A stretch of 64,000 nt of DNA from assembly GCA_963663605.2 (NCBI GenBank), contig CAXXVF010000002.1, forward strand, positions 2,294,001-2,358,000. Reading direction: 5' to 3'. The notes under the pieces were generated by a model, which saw only the letters and a program-made list of their open reading frames with translations, had not been told where the DNA came from and did not search any database. Shown here one piece after another: positions 16,880 through 25,763 of the stretch (positions are counted from its first letter, which is position 1; each line of letters begins with the position of its first letter). The DNA is from Sporobacter sp963663605. GTDB lineage: Bacteria; Bacillota; Clostridia; Oscillospirales; Oscillospiraceae. The position numbers and the translations under genes were made by a program.

Positions 16880-17689
16880 TCACCGGTCAAGTCTCGGGGC
16901 GGCGCATACGGTGCGGGACAGCGCCTGTGAATAAAACAGGTTCAGCTGCGTACCGTACAGCTGCGAAAGCGCATCCTGTGTCAGGATCTCCTCACCCGGC
17001 CCGAAGCGCATTGAGCCGCTCCGGTCTATTATCGCCGCTTGCCCGCCCAGCAAAAGCGCGTGATCGGGGTTGTGTGTCGTGAGGAGTATCCCGTATCCTT
17101 CGTCGGCCATCTCCCGCACCGTCATGAGAACATTGACCTGATTGCCGCAGTCCAAATGCGCGATCGGCTCATCCATCAAAATAAACGACGGTCGCTGGGC
17201 AAGCGCGCGGGATATGGCAACCTGCTGACGTTCGCCGCCGCTGATATGCATATAGGAGCGTTCCGCCAGATGTTCGATCCCCATTTTCCGCAACGCCTTA
17301 TACGCCGCGTCATAATGCTCCCTGCCGGGTCTTTCAAATATGTTCATATACGGCGCGCAGCCGGTCACAACGTAATCGATTACGGCAAACGCAAACGACG
17401 GCTCGATCAGCTGCGGAACATATCCGATTATCTGAGCGATTTCGCGCGGCTGCATTTCGTCCATGGGACGTCCGCCCAGGACGATTCGTCCGCTTTTTGG
17501 CTGCGCAAGATTGGCAAGGCAGTTTAAAAGCGTTGTTTTCCCGGCGCCGTTGGGGCCAAGTATACAGACGATTTGACCGGGCCGTACCGAAAAACGGATA
17601 TTTGAAAACACCGTTTGGCATCCGGGATAGGCAAAGGAAATATCACAAACGTCAATCTTTATATCGGCATTACGGACAGCCTTATCCAT
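16880..17689 (-). CDS. ABC transporter ATP-binding protein (FecE/BtuD type)
   Basis: A 269-residue ATPase with Walker A GPNGAGKTT, signature SGGERQQ, Walker B ILMDEP and H-loop TTHNPDH. It energises a type II importer for iron-siderophore, haem or cobalamin. The ATG at 17689, one base after the permease stop, is preferred over an upstream extension that would lie inside the permease gene. It is the last gene of the SBP-permease-ATPase operon. Confidence 0.9.
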   Translation of the reverse strand: MDKAVRNADIKIDVCDISFAYPGCQTVFSNIRFSVRPGQIVCILGPNGAGKTTLLNCLANLAQPKSGRIVLGGRPMDEMQPREIAQIIGYVPQLIEPSFAFAVIDYVVTGCAPYMNIFERPGREHYDAAYKALRKMGIEHLAERSYMHISGGERQQVAISRALAQRPSFILMDEPIAHLDCGNQVNVLMTVREMADEGYGILLTTHNPDHALLLGGQAAIIDRSGSMRFGPGEEILTQDALSQLYGTQLNLFYSQALSRTVCAAPRLDR

Positions 17690-17690
17690 G

Positions 17691-18722
17691 CTAAAGCACC
17701 TTCGCTTTCTGTTTCCAAAGCAGCCAGGCATATAAAGGCGCGCCAACCAGCCCCGTGAGAATGGATATCGGGATGTCAAGCGATGTCAATACGCGTGCAA
17801 TCGTATCCATAATCAGAAGAAATTCAGCGCCCAGCAGCATGGTCACCGGGATGAGTTTCGTATTGTCCGAACCCATAATCAGGCGTCCCAAATGCGGGAT
17901 AATCAGGCCAATCCAGTTGATGTTGCCGGTCAGGCAGACAGACGCCGCAGTCAAGAGGCTCGCGCCCACAACACAAACGACACGTAAAACTTTCAGGTTC
18001 AGTCCCAGCGTTTTTGCCTCCGCGTCGCCAAAGGACATGATATTCAGGCGCCAGGCAAGCAAAACCATTATTAGCCCGCTTGCGAATAAAACGGGGCTTA
18101 TGGAAACAAGCGCTTTCATTTTTACGTTGGCCAGCGTCCCCATTTGCCAGTAAATGATCGAGGCAAGCTGTGTGTCTTCCTCGGCCACAAATTTTAAAAG
18201 CCCCAATACGGAGCTCATAAACGCACTGACAATAATGCCGGCCAGCACGATCATCAGGTTACTGTTCTTTTTTAATACCCTGGGGATGGCGATTGTAATC
18301 AATATCGCGAGCATGCCGACAGCAAACGCCAATACCTGCTGAAATACCATGGAAGCGCCCATTAAAATTGCAAGCGCAGCACCGACGCAGGCGCCGTTTG
18401 AAACGCCGAGGATATCCGGCGCGACCAGCGGATTTTTAAGTACGCTTTGATAGACGGCGCCGGCCAAAGACAGCGCGGCCCCGATGACGATTGACGCCAG
18501 TATGCGCGGTATTCGGATAACGAAAAGCACCGTTTCCATGGATTCGTCCGTAGTGTTTCCGGTGATTCGTCCGACAACTGCGTTCACGGCGTCAAGAGGA
18601 TTGATAGAATACCGCCCGATGCACATGGCGATAAGGGTGGTAACCCCCAGCATGATGCATAGAAACAGCATCATGCTGAGGTATTTTTTTCTGGAATTCA
18701 AATTATGCTCTCCCGACCCCAC
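17691..18722 (-). CDS. FecCD-family ABC permease
   Basis: A 343-residue permease with about ten hydrophobic helices and the FecCD/BtuC signatures GAALSLAGAVYQSVLKNPLVAP and GNINWIGLIIPHLGR. It forms the membrane channel for the ATPase at 16880. The start is 9 bases after the binding-protein gene. The substrate class (Fe-siderophore, haem or corrinoid) cannot be separated by sequence alone. Confidence 0.9.
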   Translation of the reverse strand: MGSGEHNLNSRKKYLSMMLFLCIMLGVTTLIAMCIGRYSINPLDAVNAVVGRITGNTTDESMETVLFVIRIPRILASIVIGAALSLAGAVYQSVLKNPLVAPDILGVSNGACVGAALAILMGASMVFQQVLAFAVGMLAILITIAIPRVLKKNSNLMIVLAGIIVSAFMSSVLGLLKFVAEEDTQLASIIYWQMGTLANVKMKALVSISPVLFASGLIMVLLAWRLNIMSFGDAEAKTLGLNLKVLRVVCVVGASLLTAASVCLTGNINWIGLIIPHLGRLIMGSDNTKLIPVTMLLGAEFLLIMDTIARVLTSLDIPISILTGLVGAPLYAWLLWKQKAKVL

Positions 18723-18731
18723 CTGATTCGT

Positions 18732-19886
18732 TTATCCGACGCCAAGCTGTTCGGCCGTAAAGGTCTGTCCGTAAACAAGCGTATAGAAGCTGTCTACGTC
18801 GGCCATCATGTCGTCATATGAATACAGGTCGGGATAGAGGTTGGCTGCGGCCCAGGCAAGTCCGAGTACACAGCTGGCTGTCGGGTAGTCCCAGGGTTCC
18901 AGCACGCTCGGCATCATATAAACAGCGCCGTTCTGTACAGCCGTGAGGGTGCCGAAGGCTTCCTCGTTGAGTACATCGTCGACCGTATAATCTGCATATT
19001 GGGGGATCCAGATGATATCCGGATTCCAACCGACGATTTCTTCAGCGCTGACTTCCGCAAAATCGCCAAATACGTCGAGGCCCGTGACGGCGTTGACTGC
19101 GCCCGCCGCTTCCATGATCTCCGTCTGTATGAGCGAATCCGTGGCAACGCTTAACATTGAGCTGCTGCCTAAAAACATCACGGAGGGTTTGTCCGATTCG
19201 GCAACGTCGGCCGTAACCGCTTTAACGTCATCTATGATTCCCTGCATCAGGGAGACAATCTCCGCCGCTCTTTCTTCCTCATCCAGAACTTCGCCCATCA
19301 GCGTCAGAGAATTCATAAGACTCTCAAAGCCTTCTTCCGAAGAGAGCACGACGAGCGCATCGATACCGACCGCTTCAAACTCTTCCTTCAAAAACGCAAA
19401 ACGTTCCGGAAGGATCGCCAGGTCCGGAGCAAGCGCAACAACGGTTTCATAATTGACGTTCTTGCCCTTCCCGATCTGTTCCACATCATTGGCCAGCTCG
19501 GGGAATACGATCGCATACAGCTCGTCGGCCATTGCCTTGTTGCCAAAGCCTTTTATGTATTTTCCGCCGCCGCCCATAATGACGGCAAGGTTCAAGGTCG
19601 GGTTGTGCGTGCCGACGACACTTGCAACAGGGGCGTCAAGCGTCAGCTCGTTCCCGAGCACGTCGGTGACTGTTTTGGGCCATTCAGGTTCTGCGGGCTC
19701 TTCGGACACTTCGACCGAAGGTTCTTCCGACGGCTCGCCGGCCGGTTCTGCCGAGGGTTCGGCGGACGGCTCGGCCGAAGCCGGTTGTGTTGACGGGGAC
19801 TCTGATGCGGTGTTGCTGTTTGCCGCGCATGCGGTAAACGTAAACATCAGAATCAACACTAAAAATAATGATAGCTGTTTCTTCAT
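18732..19886 (-). CDS. Periplasmic-type metal-chelate binding lipoprotein
   Basis: A 384-residue lipoprotein; the signal peptide ends at the lipobox Cys in FTACAAN. Residues 30-68 are a low-complexity linker made of PSAEP/GEPSEEP repeats, then a type III substrate-binding fold (KTVTDVLGNELTLDAPVASVV and IIWIPQYADYTVDDVL). It captures an iron-siderophore or corrinoid-like ligand for the downstream permease. GGAGG precedes the ATG. The upstream region holds a 19-bp tandem direct repeat. Confidence 0.88.
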   Translation of the reverse strand: MKKQLSLFLVLILMFTFTACAANSNTASESPSTQPASAEPSAEPSAEPAGEPSEEPSVEVSEEPAEPEWPKTVTDVLGNELTLDAPVASVVGTHNPTLNLAVIMGGGGKYIKGFGNKAMADELYAIVFPELANDVEQIGKGKNVNYETVVALAPDLAILPERFAFLKEEFEAVGIDALVVLSSEEGFESLMNSLTLMGEVLDEEERAAEIVSLMQGIIDDVKAVTADVAESDKPSVMFLGSSSMLSVATDSLIQTEIMEAAGAVNAVTGLDVFGDFAEVSAEEIVGWNPDIIWIPQYADYTVDDVLNEEAFGTLTAVQNGAVYMMPSVLEPWDYPTASCVLGLAWAAANLYPDLYSYDDMMADVDSFYTLVYGQTFTAEQLGVG

Positions 19887-19930
19887 TTTTCTCCTCCGTT
19901 ATTTTTCTATAAAAATCACGGAACAAATTA

Positions 19931-19987
19931 AAGCGCCCCGTCAGACGCAAAAACACGAAATGAATAAGAAGCGCCCCGTCAGACGCA
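19931..19987 (-). repeat. Tandem 19-bp direct repeat in the ABC importer leader
   Basis: AAGCGCCCCGTCAGACGCA occurs without mismatch at 19931-19949 and 19969-19987, one copy every 38 bases. Each copy contains the short palindrome CGTC-A-GACG. The repeats lie 44-101 bases upstream of the binding-protein start, so they could be tandem operators or RNA elements. Confidence 0.75.
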
Positions 19988-20289
19988 GTATTCATATTCA
20001 TTCCATGATATTTATCTTGTTTCATACTTGGTGGCGTAGTCCCAAAAAGTACTAAAAACCATATATAAGCTAACACCAAATAATAATTCTGTCAATATTC
20101 ATCCAAATAGCAGAAAACCATCCGAAACTTAAATCAATCGGTCTGTCCGAAGGCAAACAGCTTGATTGTCGAACGGCGTTATGCTAGTATGATTTTACCG
20201 AACCGAAATACAGGCAAAGACTACTGTCTCTGTTTATAAATGACACGGCTATGCGCCGGCGTTCGGACGATTTTATTTGGAGGTGCGTT
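19988..20289. other. Divergent intergenic region
   Basis: This region separates the importer operon from the zinc-ribbon gene. A TTGTCG (20166) -16- TATGAT (20188) pair is a possible plus-strand promoter. A minus-strand TTGACA (20090-20095) has no good -10 at standard spacing. No cobalamin riboswitch core was found. Confidence 0.4.
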
Positions 20290-21309
20290 ATGTTCTGTAA
20301 AAATTGCGGGTACCAGCTGTCAGATGACGCGCTGTTTTGCAACAACTGCGGCGCCAGGCAAAATCAGGATGGTCCGGAACAGGCCGGTTCGTACAGTCCG
20401 CCCGTTTCTCAGCCGTCAAATCAGCCCGGCGCTTATTATCCGCCGCCGGGGCAGTATGCCGTGCCGGCCGCGCCTTATACCGGCGGCAACCCGCCGCCAA
20501 AAAACAATACTACAAAAATTATAATTATATCTTTGGCGTGTCTGTGCGTCGTCATAGCCGCCGTCTTGATTATCGTGCTGTTGAAACCGTTTTCCTCTTC
20601 CGGCAACAACGTCATAGAAGCGAACCTGCCGTCTTCGCTCCAGGATGGTTCGGGAAACGGGGGCACGGAGGATATTATACTGCCGGATGATAACGACGGA
20701 GAGATCGAGGACATTGACGAACTTTTCGGCGATCCGGAAGATGCGGGAGATTTAGAAGATACCGAACTGCCGGACAATACGGAACCGATAGAGACAGATC
20801 CAAGTCCAAGCGGGACGGGAAATCCGCTTTCGGTTTCCCCGGATGTCCAAACGGGCGCTATGGATGCCCTTGTGATGTTTGACGCGCCGGTCTGGTCGGC
20901 GGAACCTATTTATAAAACAATTGATCTGGGCGGCGTATGGACCAGCGTGGGCATCGCCTCAAATCCGGATCAGATCAGCGGGGAAGACGGCGTTTTTTAT
21001 CTGAGCGATTTCGACGGTTGTATGTATTATTTTGAGTTTTTTGAAGATCTGACCTGGAATATTAAATACATCGAAGATGACTCCGGCATCGAATCACGTC
21101 TGTATGAGATCATGGATATCGAGTATTGCGTAACCTTTATGGACGACGACGGAGTCGGCTACCGTTTCTATAACGGCAATGACGGACGTCTTTATATGTG
21201 CTACTATGCCGACATGGGCGACGGCACATACCCGGATTTGTCAGATTTCGTCGTGTTTGAACGCAAGGGCGACAGCATAGACTGGGCTGCGGAAGCAAGC
21301 ACATACTGA
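20290..21309 (+). CDS. Zinc-ribbon membrane protein with an acidic extracellular domain
   Basis: A 339-residue protein. Cys3, Cys6, Cys17 and Cys20 form a zinc ribbon; residues 27-75 are Pro/Gln-rich; one membrane helix spans about 77-99; the rest is an acidic domain, probably outside the cell. This layout is common in Bacillota surface proteins of unknown function. GGAGG precedes the ATG at 20290 and excludes the longer upstream reading. It is monocistronic. Confidence 0.75.
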   Translation: MFCKNCGYQLSDDALFCNNCGARQNQDGPEQAGSYSPPVSQPSNQPGAYYPPPGQYAVPAAPYTGGNPPPKNNTTKIIIISLACLCVVIAAVLIIVLLKPFSSSGNNVIEANLPSSLQDGSGNGGTEDIILPDDNDGEIEDIDELFGDPEDAGDLEDTELPDNTEPIETDPSPSGTGNPLSVSPDVQTGAMDALVMFDAPVWSAEPIYKTIDLGGVWTSVGIASNPDQISGEDGVFYLSDFDGCMYYFEFFEDLTWNIKYIEDDSGIESRLYEIMDIEYCVTFMDDDGVGYRFYNGNDGRLYMCYYADMGDGTYPDLSDFVVFERKGDSIDWAAEASTY

Positions 21310-21330
21310 CTACTTAACATTAAAAAAAAG

Positions 21331-21374
21331 GACGCGCCGAAAACGCAGTATAATGCGTTTCGGCGCGTCTTTAT
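21331..21374. terminator. Terminator after the zinc-ribbon gene
   Basis: A 15-bp GC-rich stem with one bulged A (21331-21346 with 21355-21369) is flanked by A and T runs. It lies between convergent genes. Confidence 0.8.
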
Positions 21375-21415
21375 TCTTCGGCCGGACAATCAATCATCAA
21401 TTATGCCAGCCGGGA

Positions 21416-22267
21416 CTAACGAACGTCCCAAAACTGAAGTCCGCTGTTTTCCGTTACGATTTTCCCGATTTCCTTGACTTCGTCGGACGGCTGCGCATAC
21501 AGCAGCTTTCGGCTGATCCAAGACGCACCCGACTTTTTAATGTCGGCCATCGACTCCGCCAGCTTAATGGCTTGACCGAGGACATCTGCAACAGGTACAC
21601 CGTCTATTTCGGTCATACCGCTCGGATAATCGTCTTCAGCACCAGGCGCCAGTCGTATGGACGGGGACATAAGCGAGCAGCCGGGGATGATGACGTCCGC
21701 GCCGTCGGCAATGAGCTCTCTGGCTGTTTTCGAAAAAGCGCGGATCGTCTGTCGGGCATCGTTGAGGTCCGCTTCCTCCCCGGTATCCCAGTCGGCGATC
21801 GGCCGGATGCCCGCACAGCGTTCCGCCAATCCGTATGCATGCACATGCTCCATAGTTTCCGGGATGTTCAGCGGAGAAATATGTACGATCCCGAATTTAT
21901 ACCCCATCAAAGACGACATGAGCATGGTCGCCTCCCCGATGCCGACAACCGGGATATCAAGCGCCTGCCGGACTTCCCTCAGCATGGGATCGCCGAAGCA
22001 GTTGATGACGACGGCGTCAAAGCCCTCTTCTTTCGCGTGCTGAGCGGAGAAAAAAACCATCCGGGAAGCAAGATGATCCATATACCGGCAAAAGGCCATC
22101 TCGATGGGTCCCATCCCCCATTCGCAAAAACGGTATACGATTTCCGTGTCCTTTCGTTTTACCGGCTCAAGGTTCCTTTTCAGCAGCGGTACATAAGCAT
22201 TTTTCGCAAATCCTCCGAACGCGCCGTCTTCCTTTCCGGTCGGGATGTTTACAAATAATATTTTCAT
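21416..22267 (-). CDS. Asp/Glu/hydantoin racemase-superfamily protein
   Basis: A 283-residue protein with the two cysteines expected of the cofactor-independent racemase fold: one in VINCFGDP and one in IPGCSLMS. The fold also includes maleate isomerases and decarboxylases, so the activity cannot be fixed. The ATG at 22267 has GGAGG upstream; a longer in-frame start 7 codons earlier lies across the ribosome site. It follows the macrodomain gene on the same strand, 44 bases away. Confidence 0.75.
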   Translation of the reverse strand: MKILFVNIPTGKEDGAFGGFAKNAYVPLLKRNLEPVKRKDTEIVYRFCEWGMGPIEMAFCRYMDHLASRMVFFSAQHAKEEGFDAVVINCFGDPMLREVRQALDIPVVGIGEATMLMSSLMGYKFGIVHISPLNIPETMEHVHAYGLAERCAGIRPIADWDTGEEADLNDARQTIRAFSKTARELIADGADVIIPGCSLMSPSIRLAPGAEDDYPSGMTEIDGVPVADVLGQAIKLAESMADIKKSGASWISRKLLYAQPSDEVKEIGKIVTENSGLQFWDVR

Positions 22268-22311
22268 AACGCGAACCTCCATTTTCATTCCTTGTATAAT
22301 GCTTCATCGTT

Positions 22312-22776
22312 TCAGCCTTCATATAAAACGAGAAATACCGTTAAATCATTTCCTGTTAAAAACGCGTTGACGGCCTCGACCGCAGCCTCAAGCGCCTGTT
22401 TTTTTGGATAGCCGAATATACCGGAGGATATCAGCGGAAAACTGACGCTGCGGCAGCCCTGCTGCGCTGCCAGCGCAAGCGCGCTTTTATAACAGGATTT
22501 AAGCAGGTTTTCCTCATTAAAGCCGCCGCCCTGCCAGACCGGGCCGACGGTATGGATGATATATTCGGCCGGCAGGTCAAACCCGCCGGTTATTACAGCC
22601 GCGCCGACAGCGCAGTATCCAATCTCATCGCAGGCCTTCTGAAGCCTGTCGGCTCCGGATGCATTGAATATTGCGCCGCAAACCCCGCCGCCCCTCTGCA
22701 GGCGGCTGTTCGCAGCATTGACGACGGCATCGGTCCGCATTTTCGTAATGTCCCCGTGCATGATTTCAAGCGGCAT
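22312..22776 (-). CDS. Macrodomain ADP-ribose hydrolase (YmdB/MacroD-like)
   Basis: A 154-residue single macrodomain with the ADP-ribose motifs HGDITKM, VNAANSRLQRGGGVCGAI and PLISSGIFGYP. The Asn-Ala-Ala-Asn and Gly-Gly-Gly loops of the catalytic MacroD class are present, so it likely deacetylates O-acetyl-ADP-ribose or removes mono-ADP-ribose. Length is normal for a stand-alone enzyme. No DraT/DarT-like transferase is adjacent. Confidence 0.9.
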   Translation of the reverse strand: MPLEIMHGDITKMRTDAVVNAANSRLQRGGGVCGAIFNASGADRLQKACDEIGYCAVGAAVITGGFDLPAEYIIHTVGPVWQGGGFNEENLLKSCYKSALALAAQQGCRSVSFPLISSGIFGYPKKQALEAAVEAVNAFLTGNDLTVFLVLYEG

Positions 22777-22909
22777 ATTTGTCCCCCTTTTTATTATAAC
22801 GTCCGCTCCTGTTTTTCACATTATCAAACGTACCATATTTTTACTCAAAATTCAAAGTTTCTACGCCATCCGGCCTTATCTTTTCTGATTTCTTATTCGA
22901 ATTAACAGA

Positions 22910-22939
22910 TTGCAAATCTTTGCCCGGCAATGATATAAT
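22910..22939 (+). promoter_or_regulatory. Promoter with extended -10
   Basis: TTGCAA (22910-22915), 18 bases, then TGATATAAT with TATAAT at 22934-22939. It drives the flavin oxidoreductase gene starting at 22980. Confidence 0.6.
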
Positions 22940-22979
22940 GGTTAGCAATAAACCATCAGATCTGAAAGGAAGAGATCAA

Positions 22980-24989
22980 ATGAATTCCAAATATACGCAT
23001 GTTTTCTCCCCAATCAGAATACGCGGCGTGGATTTTAAAAACCGCATCACTCTGGCCCCGCCTTCTCCCAACGTCGCCAGCCAGGACGGCACGATGACAC
23101 GGGATTTTGTAGACTGGATGCGCCCCTTTGCCAGCGGCGGCACGTCGATCCTGTATGTGGGGAACGCCACTGTTGACAAGAATGAATGCCACGACGAAGA
23201 GACCCAGATCGACCTCGGCACGGACAAGTGTGTCCTGACGCTCAGCTGGTACGCCGAAATGGCCGCCCAGTACAACTGTCATGCATCGTTCGAGGTCAAC
23301 CACAACGGCAAAGACACGGCGTTTGAAACGGTCGGACATGCCCCATACAGCGCGTCGGCCATCATCACCTCATCAGAGATAACCCGGGCTAAGCGCCTCG
23401 GCCGCGCGCCGATACCATCCATTGCGATGACGCACAAAAAGATCGCCGAGACGGTCGACAAATTTGCTATGGCGTGCTCCCGCATGCAGCAGGCGGGCAT
23501 GGATATCGCCCTCATCCACGGCGGGCACGGCAACCTGATCAGCCAGTTCATGAGCCCCTTATACAACAAACGGGATGACGAATACGGCGGCTCAACAGAG
23601 AATCGGGCGCGCTTTGCCATCGAGGTCTGCGATGCCATCCGCAAAAAGGTCGGCGAAAACTTTGTCATAGAATTCCGCATCTCTGCCGATGAGATCGCTC
23701 CGGAGGGCATGCATTTCGACGAAACGCTGAAGATGATTGATTACCTGCAGGATCACATCGACATCCTCCACGTATCCGCCGGCCTGCACAGCGACTTTGA
23801 CTTCAAATACTACCGCAACTGGTGCCAGAATTACCTGATGCCCAGGGGCTTCAACGTCCACTATGCCCGCGATGTTAAAAAAGCCTTCCCGAATCTGCTC
23901 GTAACCACCGTCGGCTCCATCACGAGCATCGACATGGCCGAGGAAATCATCTCCAAAGGCGAGGCCGATTTCGTGGCCATGTGCCGCCCGCTCATGGCCG
24001 ACCCTGAAATGCCCAGGAAATACGCGCAGAACCGTCCTGAAGACCGCAGGCCCTGCCTGCGCTGCGACGCGTGCACCCGCTTCTTCCCGCCGCGGCCGTT
24101 AAACTGCGCCGTCAACCCCTATCCCGGCGTGTTCAAAGAAATCAAGGACGGCATTATCCCGAAAGCGCCCGTTAAGAAAAAGGTCGCCGTTGTAGGCGGC
24201 GGTCCGGCCGGCCTGTATGCCATAATGGCGCTGTGTGAGCGCGGCCACGACGTGACGCTTTACGAAAAAACGGATCATTTAGGCGGAAATGTTGTCCCTG
24301 CCGCATATCCGCCGTTTAAGGTCGACTGCCAGGATTACCTGAAATGGCTCCTCCGCGAGGCTCAAAAATATCCGGCAAATATTCTGTTGAACACGGAAGC
24401 CACAAAGGAAACGCTCGATAAAGAAGCGTACGACGCCCTCATCATCGCCGTAGGTTCAAAGCCGCTCGTACCCTCAAAAATCCCCGGCATCGATAAACCC
24501 CATGTCCATTGGGCGCCCGACTCCGAGATGGGCAAAACACCTGCAGGTGATAAGCTCGTCATCATCGGCGGCGGTGCCGTCGGGCTGGAGGCGGCTATGG
24601 ACTTTAAGAAAATGGGCAAAGATGTCACCGTCGTCGAAATGCTCGATCCCGAGGCGCACGCCATGTCGCTCATGAAAAGTTCCAAGCATGCCGGCGCCGA
24701 AATGCTGTCCATCGTGAAAGAGATGGAGATCCCGCTCCTTCTGAATAACCGGCTGGAAGAGGTCTGTGACGACAAAGTCATATGCAAAGACCTGGTTACG
24801 GGCGCGCTTATCGAGTATCCGTGCGATACCGTCCTCCTGTCTCTGGGTATGGTCCCGCTTCATGACGTAGCCGATTCCCTGCGTCACTGCGCGCCGGAAA
24901 CGGAAGTCTTCATCGTCGGCGACGCGCTGGCTGTCGGCAACATCTCGACGGCCACCAACGGCGGTTTTCAGGCGGCGATACACATTTAA
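22980..24989 (+). CDS. NADH:flavin oxidoreductase / 2,4-dienoyl-CoA reductase-like
   Basis: A 669-residue enzyme. Residues 1-370 form an old-yellow-enzyme FMN barrel with the HGGHGNLISQF catalytic segment. Next comes a [4Fe-4S] motif, CLRCDAC...C, near residues 360-380, then an NAD(P)H/FAD pyridine-nucleotide oxidoreductase half (VAVVGGGPAGLYA; VIIGGGAVGLEAA). This is the FadH/enoate-reductase layout; it would reduce an enoyl or dienoyl substrate in the cytosol. AAGGAAG precedes the ATG at 22980. It is a single-gene unit, so the substrate is not given by context. Confidence 0.88.
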   Translation: MNSKYTHVFSPIRIRGVDFKNRITLAPPSPNVASQDGTMTRDFVDWMRPFASGGTSILYVGNATVDKNECHDEETQIDLGTDKCVLTLSWYAEMAAQYNCHASFEVNHNGKDTAFETVGHAPYSASAIITSSEITRAKRLGRAPIPSIAMTHKKIAETVDKFAMACSRMQQAGMDIALIHGGHGNLISQFMSPLYNKRDDEYGGSTENRARFAIEVCDAIRKKVGENFVIEFRISADEIAPEGMHFDETLKMIDYLQDHIDILHVSAGLHSDFDFKYYRNWCQNYLMPRGFNVHYARDVKKAFPNLLVTTVGSITSIDMAEEIISKGEADFVAMCRPLMADPEMPRKYAQNRPEDRRPCLRCDACTRFFPPRPLNCAVNPYPGVFKEIKDGIIPKAPVKKKVAVVGGGPAGLYAIMALCERGHDVTLYEKTDHLGGNVVPAAYPPFKVDCQDYLKWLLREAQKYPANILLNTEATKETLDKEAYDALIIAVGSKPLVPSKIPGIDKPHVHWAPDSEMGKTPAGDKLVIIGGGAVGLEAAMDFKKMGKDVTVVEMLDPEAHAMSLMKSSKHAGAEMLSIVKEMEIPLLLNNRLEEVCDDKVICKDLVTGALIEYPCDTVLLSLGMVPLHDVADSLRHCAPETEVFIVGDALAVGNISTATNGGFQAAIHI

Positions 24990-25022
24990 TGTGTCTGATA
25001 CACAGCCGGTAACAATGTACAT

Positions 25023-25057
25023 AAAAAGCGCCCCGGTAAAACCGGGGCGCTTTTTTA
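25023..25057. terminator. Bidirectional terminator
   Basis: A 15-bp stem (25023-25037 with 25041-25055, loop AAA) with A and T flanks lies between convergent genes. Confidence 0.9.
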
Positions 25058-25064
25058 TACGCGA

Positions 25065-25562
25065 TTACTTTCCGAAAAGCTCCAGTGCCTTTTCCCCAAC
25101 GCGTTTGCCGAACTGCACAAACAGGTCGCGGCTTTCTTCGATTTTTCCCTCTATTGCGACCGGACCGAAGTGGATGACGGGATGCCCGAAGGCATTGCCC
25201 GACGAGTAGGTCACCATCCCCTTGCAGAGCAGATGGTGCAAAATATCTTTCAGCGCGATGTCGCCGCCGCCATGGATATATCTCGCCGTAGAAAACGCAG
25301 CGCCCAGTTTCCCCGCAAGTTTGACGCTTTTGTCCGTATCAAACCATTTTTTAAGCTCCCAGCTCATCGTCGCAGCATATGTAGGCGTGCCGAAAATAAC
25401 AGCGGCACTCTCCTGAATAAAATCGGTATCAACCGGTGTTTCGCCGTTTAGCTTGAAAAGTCTGACGTCCAGGTCTCCCGCCTGGCACAGCCCTTCTTTG
25501 ATGTACCCGGCTGTTTTTTCAGTGTTCCCGGAACAACTGATGTATAAAATTGAAATTTTCAT
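25065..25562 (-). CDS. Flavodoxin
   Basis: A 165-residue flavodoxin-type electron carrier: the phosphate loop is SCSGNTEKTAGYI and the isoalloxazine loop is GTPTYAATMSWELK. Flavodoxins replace or supplement ferredoxin in anaerobic redox reactions. GGGAGGG lies 5 bases before the ATG at 25562; the longer frame to 25616 has no ribosome site. It is monocistronic and convergent with the dienoyl-CoA-reductase-like gene. Confidence 0.85.
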   Translation of the reverse strand: MKISILYISCSGNTEKTAGYIKEGLCQAGDLDVRLFKLNGETPVDTDFIQESAAVIFGTPTYAATMSWELKKWFDTDKSVKLAGKLGAAFSTARYIHGGGDIALKDILHHLLCKGMVTYSSGNAFGHPVIHFGPVAIEGKIEESRDLFVQFGKRVGEKALELFGK

Positions 25563-25763
25563 TAGTGCCCTCCCTTTGTTTGGTAACAAATAACATGTTA
25601 TCCCGAATACCGGCATGTGTCAACATACCGGCAGTTTTTTGATGCTGAATACCGGCAAAACTATAAATAGTATTATTGTTTTTACAAAAAATATGGTAAT
25701 ATAAATTTAAATTTATGAAAACGATGCCTTTTAGTTTCTGCCTGATCCGGTGAGGTGATAACG

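Noticed and set aside
19887..20289. Cobalamin riboswitch before the FecCD-type importer
   Set aside because: Neither the B12-box core nor the long multi-stem layout is visible; only a 19-bp tandem repeat was found.
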